Assembly (NCBI GenBank): GCA_013288945.1
Contig: JABDAZ010000024.1
Span: 1-46,428 of the forward strand
Length of the DNA stretch: 46,428 nt
Reading direction: 5' to 3'
From: Bacteroidota bacterium
GTDB taxonomy: Bacteria; Bacteroidota; Bacteroidia; Chitinophagales; Chitinophagaceae
The notes under the pieces are model-generated. The model did not search any database. It was not told where the DNA came from and saw nothing but the letters and a program-made list of their open reading frames with translations. The position numbers and the translations under genes are program-made. Below, piece by piece: positions 24,958-33,744 of the stretch. Positions within the stretch are counted from its first letter, which is position 1. Each line of letters starts with the position of its first letter.

Positions 24958-27198
24958 ATGAGATATTTAATATTAAGCACGATTATTTTGTTTGGTGCAA
25001 CAAATATATTTGCGCAAAACAAAGCACTTGATAGTATTAATAAGCTTATCACCAAAGCAACTTCCGACACGCAAAGCATAAATTTAAAAGCTTCAAAATT
25101 TAATATACTCAGCAATGGCAATCTCGATTCAGCAATTATTTTTGGTAAGAATTTAATTGAGGAAGCTAAAAAAATTAATTATAAACCCGGCGAAGCAAAA
25201 GCAAGAATAAAACTCGCCGGCGATTATTGCTTTACCGGGAAGTTTGCCGATGCAAAAACAAATCTTGATATCTCAAAAGACATTTTTTCTCACATTAATG
25301 ATTCTACAACGCTTGCAAAAATGTATAACACTTATGGCATGACCTATTCCATGCAAAATAAGTTTGACAGTGCGCACCCGTTTTTTAATACATCAATAGA
25401 AATTGCAAAACTTATTAATGATAGAGCAGCATTGAGTACGGCGCTGCAAAATAACGCCATTGCATTTCAGCAGGAGTCGGATTATGCGCAGGCTTTATCT
25501 TGTTATCAGCAAGCATTAAATGCTGCAGAGCAAATAAAAGATGAAGAAGGCGAGGCATATATTTATTTAAATATTGCCATCACTTACTCGAGCCTTGATG
25601 AAAAAAAGCGCGCTGAATATGCTTATTTGAAAGCTATTGATATCGCAAAAAAAAGGGATCTTAAAAATGTAATTACATACAGCTATTCCAATTTGGCTTC
25701 TTTGTATAACGATTTGAAAGATTATAAAAAAGAGTATGATGCAGCGATGAAAGCAGTTGTGTTAGCTAAAGAAACCGGCGATATGGGCATAGAGGCAAGC
25801 AGTTTATCAAGAGCTGCGATGAGCCTCGCCAACCAGAATAATTTTAGCGAAGCAGAAAAATTAAACCTGCAATCTATTGCCATTGCAGATTCTTCCAAAC
25901 AGCCTTATAATATTTATCAAACCTATTCCGGCATGGCGGAAATTGTTTACATACAAAAAGATTATAAGCGCACGATTCCTTATTTTGAAAAAGCGTTTCA
26001 GGCAATATCGAAATCAGATATTTACGATGCTGAAGTTGGAAAATCTTATGCAGACCTTTCCGAGAGTTATGAGAAGATAGGAAACTTTGAAAAAGCTTTG
26101 ACGGCTTATAAAATTTCTAAAAAAATTTCTGATTCAATAAGCGGAAAAGAAAACATAAAAAAATCTACAGAGCTAACATTGAATTATGAATTTGCAAAAA
26201 AACAACAGATAGAAAAAGATGAACAACAGAAAAAAAATGACTTGGCAAAAGCAAGGCAAACAGGATTAATTATTGGTTTGATTCTTACGATTATTTTAGG
26301 TGCAGTTGCTTTTAATGGGTTTAGAAACAAACGTAAATCAAACATATTATTACAACAGGAAAAAGAAAAAGTAGAAGTCACTTTATCGGAATTAAAAAAC
26401 ACGCAGGCGCAATTGGTGCAGGCGGAAAAAATGGCAAGTCTTGGTGAATTGACTGCGGGCATTGCACATGAAATTCAAAACCCATTAAACTTTGTAAATA
26501 ATTTTAGTGAAGTAAATAAAGAAATGATTGAAGAAATTATTCAAGAAAGAAACAAAGCCCAAGGCACAAGAAATGAAGATTTGGAAAATGAATTATTACT
26601 TGATATTAAAGAGAATTCCGAAAAGATAAATCATCATGGCAAGCGTGCAGATGCTATAGTTAAAGGCATGTTGCAACATTCGCGATCAAGTTCCAGCATT
26701 AAGGAATTGACGGACATTAATGAGCTCGCTGATGAATATTTGCGGCTTGCATATCATGGTTTGCGTGCGAAAGAAAATTCATTCAACGCAACTATTAAAA
26801 CTGATTTTGATAAAAGCATTAATGCGATCAATATTATTCCACAGGATATTTCAAGAGTGTTGCTCAATCTTTTCAGCAATGCATTTTACGCGGTAAATGA
26901 AAAGCTGAAAGCAGAAAACAAAAAAGGTGAAGCGGATTATTCGCCGACTGTTTCTGTTCAAACAAAAAAGATAAATAATATTGTTGAAATAAAAGTGACC
27001 GATAACGGAAATGGAATTCCATCAACAATTATTAATAAAATTTTTCAACCTTTCTTCACCACAAAACCTACAGGACAAGGGACTGGCCTGGGTTTGAGCT
27101 TAAGCTACGATATTATTAAAGCGCATGGCGGTGAAATAAAAGCAGAAACAAAACAAGGCGAAGGAACAACATTTATTATTCAAATTCCGGTGATGTGA
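24958..27198 (+). CDS. TPR-domain sensor histidine kinase
   Basis: A 746-residue sensor kinase. It has a signal peptide (MRYLILSTIILFGATNIFAQ), a periplasmic array of about seven to eight tetratricopeptide repeats (residues ~60-400), one membrane helix (about 436-455), a short coiled coil (LLQQEKEKVEVTLSELKNTQAQL), a HisKA domain with phospho-acceptor His504 in AHEIQNPLN, and an HATPase with DNGNGIP and GTGLGLSLSYD. The TPR region presumably senses a periplasmic protein or peptide. No response regulator is encoded next to it. It could signal to a distant regulator or to the CheY-like protein of the phytochrome operon 2.4 kb downstream; this is inference. Two TTATTAATAA palindromes lie just upstream (24897 and 24923). 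Confidence 0.92.
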   Translation: MRYLILSTIILFGATNIFAQNKALDSINKLITKATSDTQSINLKASKFNILSNGNLDSAIIFGKNLIEEAKKINYKPGEAKARIKLAGDYCFTGKFADAKTNLDISKDIFSHINDSTTLAKMYNTYGMTYSMQNKFDSAHPFFNTSIEIAKLINDRAALSTALQNNAIAFQQESDYAQALSCYQQALNAAEQIKDEEGEAYIYLNIAITYSSLDEKKRAEYAYLKAIDIAKKRDLKNVITYSYSNLASLYNDLKDYKKEYDAAMKAVVLAKETGDMGIEASSLSRAAMSLANQNNFSEAEKLNLQSIAIADSSKQPYNIYQTYSGMAEIVYIQKDYKRTIPYFEKAFQAISKSDIYDAEVGKSYADLSESYEKIGNFEKALTAYKISKKISDSISGKENIKKSTELTLNYEFAKKQQIEKDEQQKKNDLAKARQTGLIIGLILTIILGAVAFNGFRNKRKSNILLQQEKEKVEVTLSELKNTQAQLVQAEKMASLGELTAGIAHEIQNPLNFVNNFSEVNKEMIEEIIQERNKAQGTRNEDLENELLLDIKENSEKINHHGKRADAIVKGMLQHSRSSSSIKELTDINELADEYLRLAYHGLRAKENSFNATIKTDFDKSINAINIIPQDISRVLLNLFSNAFYAVNEKLKAENKKGEADYSPTVSVQTKKINNIVEIKVTDNGNGIPSTIINKIFQPFFTTKPTGQGTGLGLSLSYDIIKAHGGEIKAETKQGEGTTFIIQIPVM

Positions 27199-27314
27199 GT
27201 TATTATTTTTTGATTAGTATATTAATAAACAATGAAAAAATTCTATAATCTTAAAAGCCAATCAATCCAAATAAATAAAAAGCAGTTAAGTGTTTTTATT
27301 TAATTTGCTTATTT

Positions 27315-27322
27315 TATATTTG
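27315..27322 (+). promoter_or_regulatory. Candidate -7 box of the phytochrome operon (TATATTTG)
   Basis: An exact TAnnTTTG match 79 bp upstream of the bacteriophytochrome ATG; a second near match, TATCTTTC, stands at 27324-27331. The surrounding 27199-27400 gap is AT-rich and otherwise empty. Confidence 0.4.
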
Positions 27323-27400
27323 TTATCTTTCGGCCTATAATATGGGTTTTTTATAACTCATTTTTTAAATTCTACGTTGTCTATTCATACCAAATAAAAA

Positions 27401-29632
27401 ATGATTGATCCAAAAGTTACACTTAGTAATTGTGAGACCGAAGCAATACATATTCCCGGCAAAATACAAGGCCAGGGGTTTTTGATAGCTGTTAATAATA
27501 AAACGTTCGAGGTAAATTTTATCAGCGAAAATTTTTCTGAATTAACCGGCCAAAGCGCTACAAGTTTGCTCGGCAAAAACCTCACACTGGTTGAAGAAAA
27601 ATTACAGTTAACAGGCGCCTTCACTAATTTTAAATTTGCGCAAATTATCCAGGCATTTAATAATGGTGAATCTGCAAATTTTTTAAACCCGTTTTATATT
27701 GAGATAAATAATACGGCCTATAATTTAATTATTTCCATTTCAGGTAAAGAACTGGTGCTTGAACTTGAACCATCAGACAGCAATGTTGAATTTACCATTC
27801 AGCAAACAATTGGCCGTTCTATTTCCGGCATTCTTTCCGGAAAAAATTTACAATCGTTGTTTGAAAATGCAGCCGCCGAAATTAAAAATCTTATCAATTA
27901 CGATCGCGTAATGATTTACCGTTTTAATGATGATGGCCACGGCGAAGTAATTGCAGAAGCAAAAAACGAAACGCTGCAACCCTTTATGGGCCTGCATTAC
28001 CCGGCAACTGATATTCCCAAACAAGCAAGGGATTTGTATAAAATAAATTTAACGCGCATCATTGCCGATGTACATGTTGCAAGCGTTCCCATCATTACAA
28101 AAAAAATAAATACAGTAGATCTTGATTTAACCAATGCAAGCCTTCGCGCAGTTTCTCCGATACATATTCAGTATTTAAAAAACATGGGCGTTGCATCAAG
28201 TTTCAGTATCTCATTAATATCAAAAGGAGAATTGTGGGGTTTGGTTGCTTGCCATAATTACACACCAAAATTTATTAATTATAAAATAAGAGAAGCATCG
28301 AAATTGATCGGGCAAATACTTTCATCTGCATTGGAATACAGGCTTGGTGAAGAAGATGCGGAACAATTTAATTTGCTCAACTTATCAGTTAATAAGCTGG
28401 TTAAATATATTGAGCGCGAAAATTATATTGTAAACGCATTAACTGCTAACAATACAACCATTAATAATGTAACAAAAGCAAGCGGAACAATTATAGTTTT
28501 TGATAACATCATTACAAGTGTGGGCACAACGCCGGGCAAAGCAGATGTTGCAGAAATTATTAAATGGCTTAAAATAAATATGGATGAACCGGTTTATTAT
28601 ACCAACCGTTTTCCTGAAGTTTATTTGCCTGCAAAAAAATACAGTGCTATTGCAAGTGGCATTTTAGTTTGTATGATTTCGAAACAATCCGAATTTATTA
28701 TCTGGTTTAAACCAGAACAAGTTGCAGAATTAAACTGGGCAGGCAACCCGGAAAAGCCAAGTGAAAAAAATGAATTCGGCATGTTAATCATTTCGCCAAG
28801 AGAATCTTTTGCAAGCTGGAAACAAATTGTAAAAGAGACTTCTGAAAAATGGAGCCGTTCTGAAATTGCCGCAGCAGTTACCATCAGAGAACATATTATC
28901 TATGCAAAAAACAGGAAGGAAAATGAAATACGTTTGTTGAATGAGCGCCTCAAAATTATTTATGAGCAGCAGGATACTTTTAACTTTACCATTTCACATG
29001 ATTTAAAAACGCCTTTATCATCTATAAAAGCTTATTCAGAATTGTTGTTGAAAAACAACAACAGCCTTGATGCTAATGCAAAAAATATCCTGGAAAGAAT
29101 CCAGGTTTCTACAGATAAAATGGCGTTATTAATAAAAGAAATTTTTAATTATTCAAAAATCGGAAGAGCCGGAATTGAACTGCAGCAAATAAATATGCAG
29201 CCGCTGATTAATGAAATTAAAAAAGAAATTACAGAAGGTTTGCAAAAAGAAAACCTTCAATTTATTATTGGTGAAACGCCCGATATCAGTGGTGATCATG
29301 TGATGATTCGCCAGGTATTTATGAACCTTATTAATAACGCAGTAAAATATTCTTCGCGCTCTAATCCATCAATAGTAAAAGTAGAAGGAAAAATAAATGA
29401 AGACAAAGTAATTTACAGCATAATAGATAATGGAATTGGTATTGAACCAAAAGATCAGGCGCAGGTTTTTGAATTGTTCAGGCGCATGGACAATGCAATG
29501 GATTTTGAAGGTACGGGCATTGGCCTTGCGATTGTTAAGCGTATTATAGAAAAACACAACGCAACAATATCATTGGAAAGTGTGGTTGGTGAAGGAACAA
29601 CATTTAGTATGTCATTCAAAAATTATCAATGA
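27401..29632 (+). CDS. bphP: Bacteriophytochrome histidine kinase
   Basis: A 743-residue red/far-red photoreceptor kinase with the full PAS-GAF-PHY-HisKA-HATPase order. Cys11 in NCETEAIHIPG is the biliverdin-attachment cysteine of bacterial phytochromes. The GAF domain carries PATDIP (201-206, D204) and His255 in SPIHIQYL. The PHY tongue has WFKPE (435-439) and PRESF (466-470). HisKA has the phospho-acceptor His533 in ISHDLKTP, and the HATPase ends in GTGIGLAIVKR. It is a soluble cytoplasmic protein that should switch between Pr and Pfr states and change autophosphorylation. It overlaps the receiver gene by 4 bp, and the heme oxygenase follows, so chromophore and output are co-encoded. Confidence 0.95.
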   Translation: MIDPKVTLSNCETEAIHIPGKIQGQGFLIAVNNKTFEVNFISENFSELTGQSATSLLGKNLTLVEEKLQLTGAFTNFKFAQIIQAFNNGESANFLNPFYIEINNTAYNLIISISGKELVLELEPSDSNVEFTIQQTIGRSISGILSGKNLQSLFENAAAEIKNLINYDRVMIYRFNDDGHGEVIAEAKNETLQPFMGLHYPATDIPKQARDLYKINLTRIIADVHVASVPIITKKINTVDLDLTNASLRAVSPIHIQYLKNMGVASSFSISLISKGELWGLVACHNYTPKFINYKIREASKLIGQILSSALEYRLGEEDAEQFNLLNLSVNKLVKYIERENYIVNALTANNTTINNVTKASGTIIVFDNIITSVGTTPGKADVAEIIKWLKINMDEPVYYTNRFPEVYLPAKKYSAIASGILVCMISKQSEFIIWFKPEQVAELNWAGNPEKPSEKNEFGMLIISPRESFASWKQIVKETSEKWSRSEIAAAVTIREHIIYAKNRKENEIRLLNERLKIIYEQQDTFNFTISHDLKTPLSSIKAYSELLLKNNNSLDANAKNILERIQVSTDKMALLIKEIFNYSKIGRAGIELQQINMQPLINEIKKEITEGLQKENLQFIIGETPDISGDHVMIRQVFMNLINNAVKYSSRSNPSIVKVEGKINEDKVIYSIIDNGIGIEPKDQAQVFELFRRMDNAMDFEGTGIGLAIVKRIIEKHNATISLESVVGEGTTFSMSFKNYQ

Positions 29633-30027
29633 AAAAAATATTGGTGATAGACGATGATGAGGATATTACTTTTATAGTTGAAATGGCGCTTGCAGAAAAA
29701 TATATTATTAAAGTACGCAACGATACAAAAAATTTAATTGGAGTTATAGAAGATTTTTTGCCAAATATTATTTTGCTTGATAACTATATCGGCAACAAAC
29801 TCGCCCAGGAAATTGTTACAGAAATACGCCAGCATGAAGCCATTAAAGACGTTCCATTAATACTTTTTTCTGCGCATGATGATATAGCAAAACTTGCTGA
29901 AAATATTAATGCCAGCGGATTTCTACCAAAGCCTTTTGAACTCGAATCTTTATATTCAACCATTGAAAACATATTGGTTGAAATCAATTCAAAGTCTGGC
30001 CACACTTCATTACATAATGAAAATTAA
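29629..30027 (+). CDS. Single-domain response regulator (CheY-like)
   Basis: A 132-residue receiver domain with nothing after it. The acidic pocket is DDDED (8-12), the phospho-acceptor is Asp51 in ILLDNY, Ser81 stands in the Thr/Ser position (LFSAHDD), and Lys101 is in LPKPF. Translation is coupled to the phytochrome kinase: its ATG overlaps the kinase stop as ATGA. Receivers without an output domain usually pass the phosphate to a second protein or act by protein binding, as with the Rcp1/BphR partners of other phytochromes. The target is not in this window. Confidence 0.93.
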   Translation: MKKILVIDDDEDITFIVEMALAEKYIIKVRNDTKNLIGVIEDFLPNIILLDNYIGNKLAQEIVTEIRQHEAIKDVPLILFSAHDDIAKLAENINASGFLPKPFELESLYSTIENILVEINSKSGHTSLHNEN

Positions 30028-30035
30028 ATACACAA

Positions 30036-30614
30036 ATGCTTCGCGATTTACTGAAACAAGCTACCACAAACGATCATACAGAATTGGAAAAGGCAATGTT
30101 TGTAAATGAAATAATGGATAATACATTGTCAATCGATAAATATAAAAAAATTATTACCGCAAATTATATTGTACACAAAGCCTTTGAAGAATTTCTTACA
30201 AAGAATTTAAGTAAACCAGTTGCAGATAAACTCGATTTGCAAAACCGTTTAAAATTACCTGCATTAAAAAAAGATGTAAAAGATTTAAAACTAGAAGAAC
30301 CATCGCAACCAAAAAATGCAAATATTATTTTCGAAAAAAATGATGCGGAAATTCTCGGCGCGATGTATGTTTTGGAAGGCGCCACACTTGGCGGAAAAGT
30401 GATATTATCGAAGCTCAAAAAAAATTTAAATTTTCCTGAACCGAAACCTGCGTTTCATTATTATAATTTATACGGGGAAAATTTGATTAGTAATTGGCAA
30501 AAATTCTGTGCAGTTATTAATGAACAACCTGAAGAAAATAATGCTGCCGTTATTAATGGCGCAAAAAAAATGTTTGCTTATATTTTTTCAACCATGCAAA
30601 ATATTAATGGTTGA
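30036..30614 (+). CDS. bphO: Heme oxygenase, biliverdin-producing (BphO type)
   Basis: A 192-residue protein of the bacterial phytochrome-linked heme oxygenase family. The heme-iron ligand is expected at His14 (TTNDHTELEKAMF) and the distal helix carries the glycine-rich AMYVLEGATLGGKVI. The enzyme opens heme with O2 and reductant to give biliverdin, CO and Fe2+. It lies 8 bp after the response regulator and two genes after the bacteriophytochrome whose chromophore it would supply; this context makes the call secure even though the sequence is divergent. A TTATTAATAA palindrome begins 2 nt after the stop. Confidence 0.9.
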   Translation: MLRDLLKQATTNDHTELEKAMFVNEIMDNTLSIDKYKKIITANYIVHKAFEEFLTKNLSKPVADKLDLQNRLKLPALKKDVKDLKLEEPSQPKNANIIFEKNDAEILGAMYVLEGATLGGKVILSKLKKNLNFPEPKPAFHYYNLYGENLISNWQKFCAVINEQPEENNAAVINGAKKMFAYIFSTMQNING

Positions 30615-30653
30615 ATTATTAATAATGCCGAAATAAAAATTGCTGAAAATTTT

Positions 30654-30902
30654 TCAAGAAAACAAACAAGAAATATCAATTTTTTCGAGGTAATCCCACA
30701 ACTCGATAGTGTTTGTAAAGCTGCGGATGTTTGCAATTTCTGCAGTGCGTTTATCAAAAAAAACTTCAATGTAAATATTCTCAAATTGCATCAACCTTAC
30801 ATGATGAAATTTTTTTTCTTTGGTCTCCAAATCCACAGCTTCAAATGTTATAATGCGTAATTTTTCGGCATATGGCAAGTGGTTAAAAGCTGTCTGGGTC
30901 AT
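30654..30902 (-). CDS. Small hypothetical protein (82 aa)
   Basis: An 82-residue soluble protein, convergent with the heme oxygenase gene and 39 bp from it. It has a mixed alpha/beta pattern (KLRIITFEAVDLETKEKKFHHVRLMQF, then IYIEVFFDKRTAEIANIRSF) and normal codon use for the region. I recognise no family or motif. Position and length suggest a real small gene but no function is offered. Downstream on the same strand, the 30903-31185 stretch upstream of it holds AT-rich sequence with no visible promoter match. Confidence 0.55.
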   Translation of the reverse strand: MTQTAFNHLPYAEKLRIITFEAVDLETKEKKFHHVRLMQFENIYIEVFFDKRTAEIANIRSFTNTIELWDYLEKIDISCLFS

Positions 30903-31185
30903 ATCGTTAGTGTTATAAGAAATAACATCAAATTATTTGCCAGCTTGAACAAAGAAAAATTATTTAATAATGAATATTTTGAAAAATAGGTTTGAGAAAA
31001 GTTGTGGATTTTTTACACAGCATTGTCTATTAAATGCAATATTGTTTTCAGCAGATTTAATTTCCAATTAATTATTCGCTGACAAAAGTGAGTTATTTAA
31101 TGTTCTAATTTACTCTATAAAATAAAAAAGAAAATGACAAACTAAATATCATTTCCTTCTTGTTTATATAACGATTGTAAATTTA

Positions 31186-32205
31186 TTAAGGCTGTCCAGC
31201 TCCACCAGATGAACCATACACTTGTCCTGTTGCATAACTCGCATCGGCTGCTGCGAGCTGCACATAAATGGATGCAAGTTCCGCTGGTTGTCCTGGTCTT
31301 CCAAGTGGAGTTTGCCCCCCAAATTTTATTACTTTTTCCTGGGTTGCCCCCCCGCTCACTTGTAATGCAGTCCAAATCGGGCCGGGGGCAACACCGTTTA
31401 CACGGATGCCTTTTGGGCCAAGTTGTTTCGCAAGCGATTTCACGTAATTCATAGTCGCAGCCTTGGTTTGCGCGTAGTCATATAAATCCGGTGAAGGATC
31501 ATAAGCTTGCTCAGATGTTGTTCCAATTATCGCTGACCCCGGTTGCAAATGGGGCAGCGCAGCTTTTATAATCCAGAAGGGGGCATAAATATTTGTCTTC
31601 ATCGTCCAGTCAAATTGTTCGGTTGTTATGTCGAGAATTGATGCATGCGTTTGTTGCCTTCCTGCATTGCTTACAACAATATCCAACCCGCCAAGTCCAT
31701 CAACTGCCTTTTGAACCAATTGCTGGCAAAACGCTTCCTGCCGTATATCTCCGGGAATGGCGATGGCTTTGCGGCCTTCTTTTTTTATTAAATCGATTAC
31801 TTCGCGGGCATCAGCTTCTTCTTCCGGCAAATAATTTATAGCAACATCTGCCCCCTCGCGTCCATATGCAATAGCTGCTGCACGGCCCATTCCTGAATCG
31901 CCGCCGGTTATTAATGCTTTTCTCCCAGCCAAACGGCCAGAGCCTTTATAACTTTGCTCACCATGGTCAGGGCGCGGATCCATTTTACTTGCAAGTCCCG
32001 GCCATGGCTGCGTTTGACTATTGAACGGAGGCTTTGGATATTTTGATGTCGGGTCGTCTAACTTTTTTATTCCGTCATTATTATTGTTAGTTGTGTTGCC
32101 AGCCATTGCCACAGCGGGAGTTATCAATGCGCTGCCACTTATTAATCCAAGTGTTGAAATCATTTTTCTACGCGAAATTTCATTTGTTGCGATATCGTTT
32201 TCCAT
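31186..32205 (-). CDS. Tat-exported short-chain dehydrogenase (YghA-like)
   Basis: A 339-residue SDR with an N-terminal extension. SRRKMISTLGLISGSALITPAVAMA (11-35) is a twin-arginine signal with R12-R13, followed by a long linker rich in Asn/Pro (TSKYPKPPFNSQTQPWPG). The SDR core has TGGDSGMGRAAA, NAGRQ and YAQTK (catalytic Tyr and Lys). This extended type, similar to YghA of enterobacteria, is annotated as glucose-1-dehydrogenase-like and often stress induced; the Tat leader suggests folded export with bound cofactor. Substrate unknown. A palindrome, GTTGAT-N6-ATCAAC, stands just upstream of the start. Confidence 0.9.
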   Translation of the reverse strand: MENDIATNEISRRKMISTLGLISGSALITPAVAMAGNTTNNNNDGIKKLDDPTSKYPKPPFNSQTQPWPGLASKMDPRPDHGEQSYKGSGRLAGRKALITGGDSGMGRAAAIAYGREGADVAINYLPEEEADAREVIDLIKKEGRKAIAIPGDIRQEAFCQQLVQKAVDGLGGLDIVVSNAGRQQTHASILDITTEQFDWTMKTNIYAPFWIIKAALPHLQPGSAIIGTTSEQAYDPSPDLYDYAQTKAATMNYVKSLAKQLGPKGIRVNGVAPGPIWTALQVSGGATQEKVIKFGGQTPLGRPGQPAELASIYVQLAAADASYATGQVYGSSGGAGQP

Positions 32206-32232
32206 AATATATTTTTTAAATTTTTGAATCGG

Positions 32233-32250
32233 GTTGATAAAATGATCAAC
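32233..32250. promoter_or_regulatory. Candidate operator upstream of the Tat-SDR (GTTGAT-N6-ATCAAC)
   Basis: A perfect 6+6 bp palindrome with a 6-bp spacer, 28 bp upstream of the SDR start. The half-sites resemble regulator half-sites (TTGAT/ATCAA), but with an N6 spacer rather than the N4 of FNR sites. A second set of inverted repeats lies further upstream: TGAGTAT/ATACTCA (32343-32360) nested within TTCCCTT/AAGGGAA (32335-32385). Confidence 0.35.
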
Positions 32251-32466
32251 GTTTATTTAAACCAGATTAAAAATCATTTTCAAAAAATGTTCCCTGCTAT
32301 TATTAATGTATTAAATGAAATTTTGTAGAGGATATTCCCTTTTGAGTATATGAATACTCATTAATAAATAAATGTTAGAAGGGAAAATTATTAATAAAAA
32401 ATGGAGGAAGTTTTGAAAATATAAAGTGTGCAATGAAGATTTAATAAGAAAACGAAAGCGAATTAT

Positions 32467-33243
32467 TTATTTATATAAAACCTGTTCATCTGTATAATAC
32501 GTTTTTAGCATGCCTCTTTTTTCGGTTTTTATAATCGCGCCATCAGGACTGCGTTCTTTTTTTGGAGAATGAATTTTTAAAAATTCTTTTATTTCTCCTT
32601 GTATTAATCCCGGATGTGTTTTATTAATGCGCACAATTTCTTCTTTCAAAATTTTTTTTATATTCTTTACGAGCTCTTTAATTTTTTCATCTGGTATTGC
32701 GTTAGCTATGGAAAAAGGCGAAATTTTTGTCTCCCATAAAATCTCGTCTGAATAAGAATTACCAATGCCGCGAATCAAATTTTGGTTCAACAAAATATTT
32801 TTTACCTGCGCTTTTTTTTGAAATAATTTTTTCAGGTATTCGAAATTTAATTTTTCGTCAAGCGCATCCACGCCATCTTTATCAACTGGGTTCAATCGGA
32901 TATTTGCATTGCCCATTCTGTCTGTTAATGCAAGCCCGCTCCCATCTTTAAAATGTATTTCAACAATGGTTGAATGATGTTCGTTCTTATTATCGAATAA
33001 AAAAATATCACCGGTAAGCATCAGGTGAAGCCCTAACAACACATCGTCAGAAAATAAAAAACGCATTTCTTTTCCTGAACGGTAAACGTCTTTTACTTTT
33101 TTATCTTTAAGTGCTTTATTAAGCGCAGACGCAGTGTCAGCAAGCCTTTTGCCATTAATAACTTTTACGGCAGTTACTTCTTTACCTGCCAGCATTTTTT
33201 TAAGATTGCTGCTAAATACTTCTATATCCGGTATTTCAGGCAT
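32467..33243 (-). CDS. Zinc-less Fpg/Nei-type DNA glycosylase
   Basis: A 258-residue H2TH DNA glycosylase/AP lyase. It has the N-terminal catalytic MPE (P2, E3) and Lys58 in YRSGKEMRF, and the H2TH segment LIRGIGNSYSDEIL. The C-terminal zinc finger, usually CxxC-x16-CxxC with an Arg loop, is present in outline (SPDGAIIKTEKRGMLKTYYTDEQ) but carries no cysteine, so it is a zinc-less finger, with Lys in the Arg position. Zinc-less members occur in NEIL1 and in some bacterial and plant enzymes. It would excise oxidised bases, probably oxidised pyrimidines or 8-oxoguanine; which one is not decided by sequence. Confidence 0.88.
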   Translation of the reverse strand: MPEIPDIEVFSSNLKKMLAGKEVTAVKVINGKRLADTASALNKALKDKKVKDVYRSGKEMRFLFSDDVLLGLHLMLTGDIFLFDNKNEHHSTIVEIHFKDGSGLALTDRMGNANIRLNPVDKDGVDALDEKLNFEYLKKLFQKKAQVKNILLNQNLIRGIGNSYSDEILWETKISPFSIANAIPDEKIKELVKNIKKILKEEIVRINKTHPGLIQGEIKEFLKIHSPKKERSPDGAIIKTEKRGMLKTYYTDEQVLYK

Positions 33244-33303
33244 AAAATATTTTTAAATAACGGTGATGTATAAATGCAATTTATTAATACACGTTTTCAA
33301 AAT

Positions 33304-33726
33304 TTATTCTATAATCAAATCTTTAAAATCATCTTTCGAATATGTGCATTCAGGAACGGTAAAAAGTTTTCCTGTTTTATCTGCCAATTGTTTTTCTGCA
33401 ACAATTTTTGAAGTGTAATTAAAAATAAAACGGATTAATGAAAGAAACGATTCCGCATTTTCTGCTTCGGGTTTTGTTTTTACAGAAAAAATTCCTTCGG
33501 TAAATATCGCAGCGTTAGATTCATCTGATTTACTTCTGAAAATAATTTTTACAGTGCCAACAATTTCTTTGTACTCAGGTAAACTTACCGTTGTCAACTT
33601 ATGAAATACCGATGTTGGTGAAAATGGCTGATCCGCTTCTGTATTTAATTCATCAATTTTATCAACGTTAATATTGCTGATGTTGATTTCTGTATTTTCA
33701 AAAATTTCAGAAAATGGTTGCGGCAT
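33304..33726 (-). CDS. Hypothetical protein (140 aa)
   Basis: A 140-residue soluble protein with no signal or membrane segment. It opens PQPFSEIFENTEI, has a central strand set (VSLPEYKEIVGTVKIIFRSK, AIFTEGIFSVKTK), and ends with a helical SFLSLIRFIFNYTSKIVAEKQ followed by ECTYSKDDFKDLI. I do not recognise a family. The start codon stands 18 bp after the amylase stop, so it is probably on the amylase transcript, with the Fpg gene 60 bp beyond. The repeated acidic residues give a low pI; no function is offered. Confidence 0.6.
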   Translation of the reverse strand: MPQPFSEIFENTEINISNINVDKIDELNTEADQPFSPTSVFHKLTTVSLPEYKEIVGTVKIIFRSKSDESNAAIFTEGIFSVKTKPEAENAESFLSLIRFIFNYTSKIVAEKQLADKTGKLFTVPECTYSKDDFKDLIIE

Positions 33727-33744
33727 TTTAATAAATTTAATTTA

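Noticed and set aside
31142-31375. 77-codon minus-strand frame overlapping the Tat-SDR gene
   Set aside because: Same-strand frameshift shadow of the SDR gene. The SDR frame itself is intact through its stop, so no frameshift is implied.
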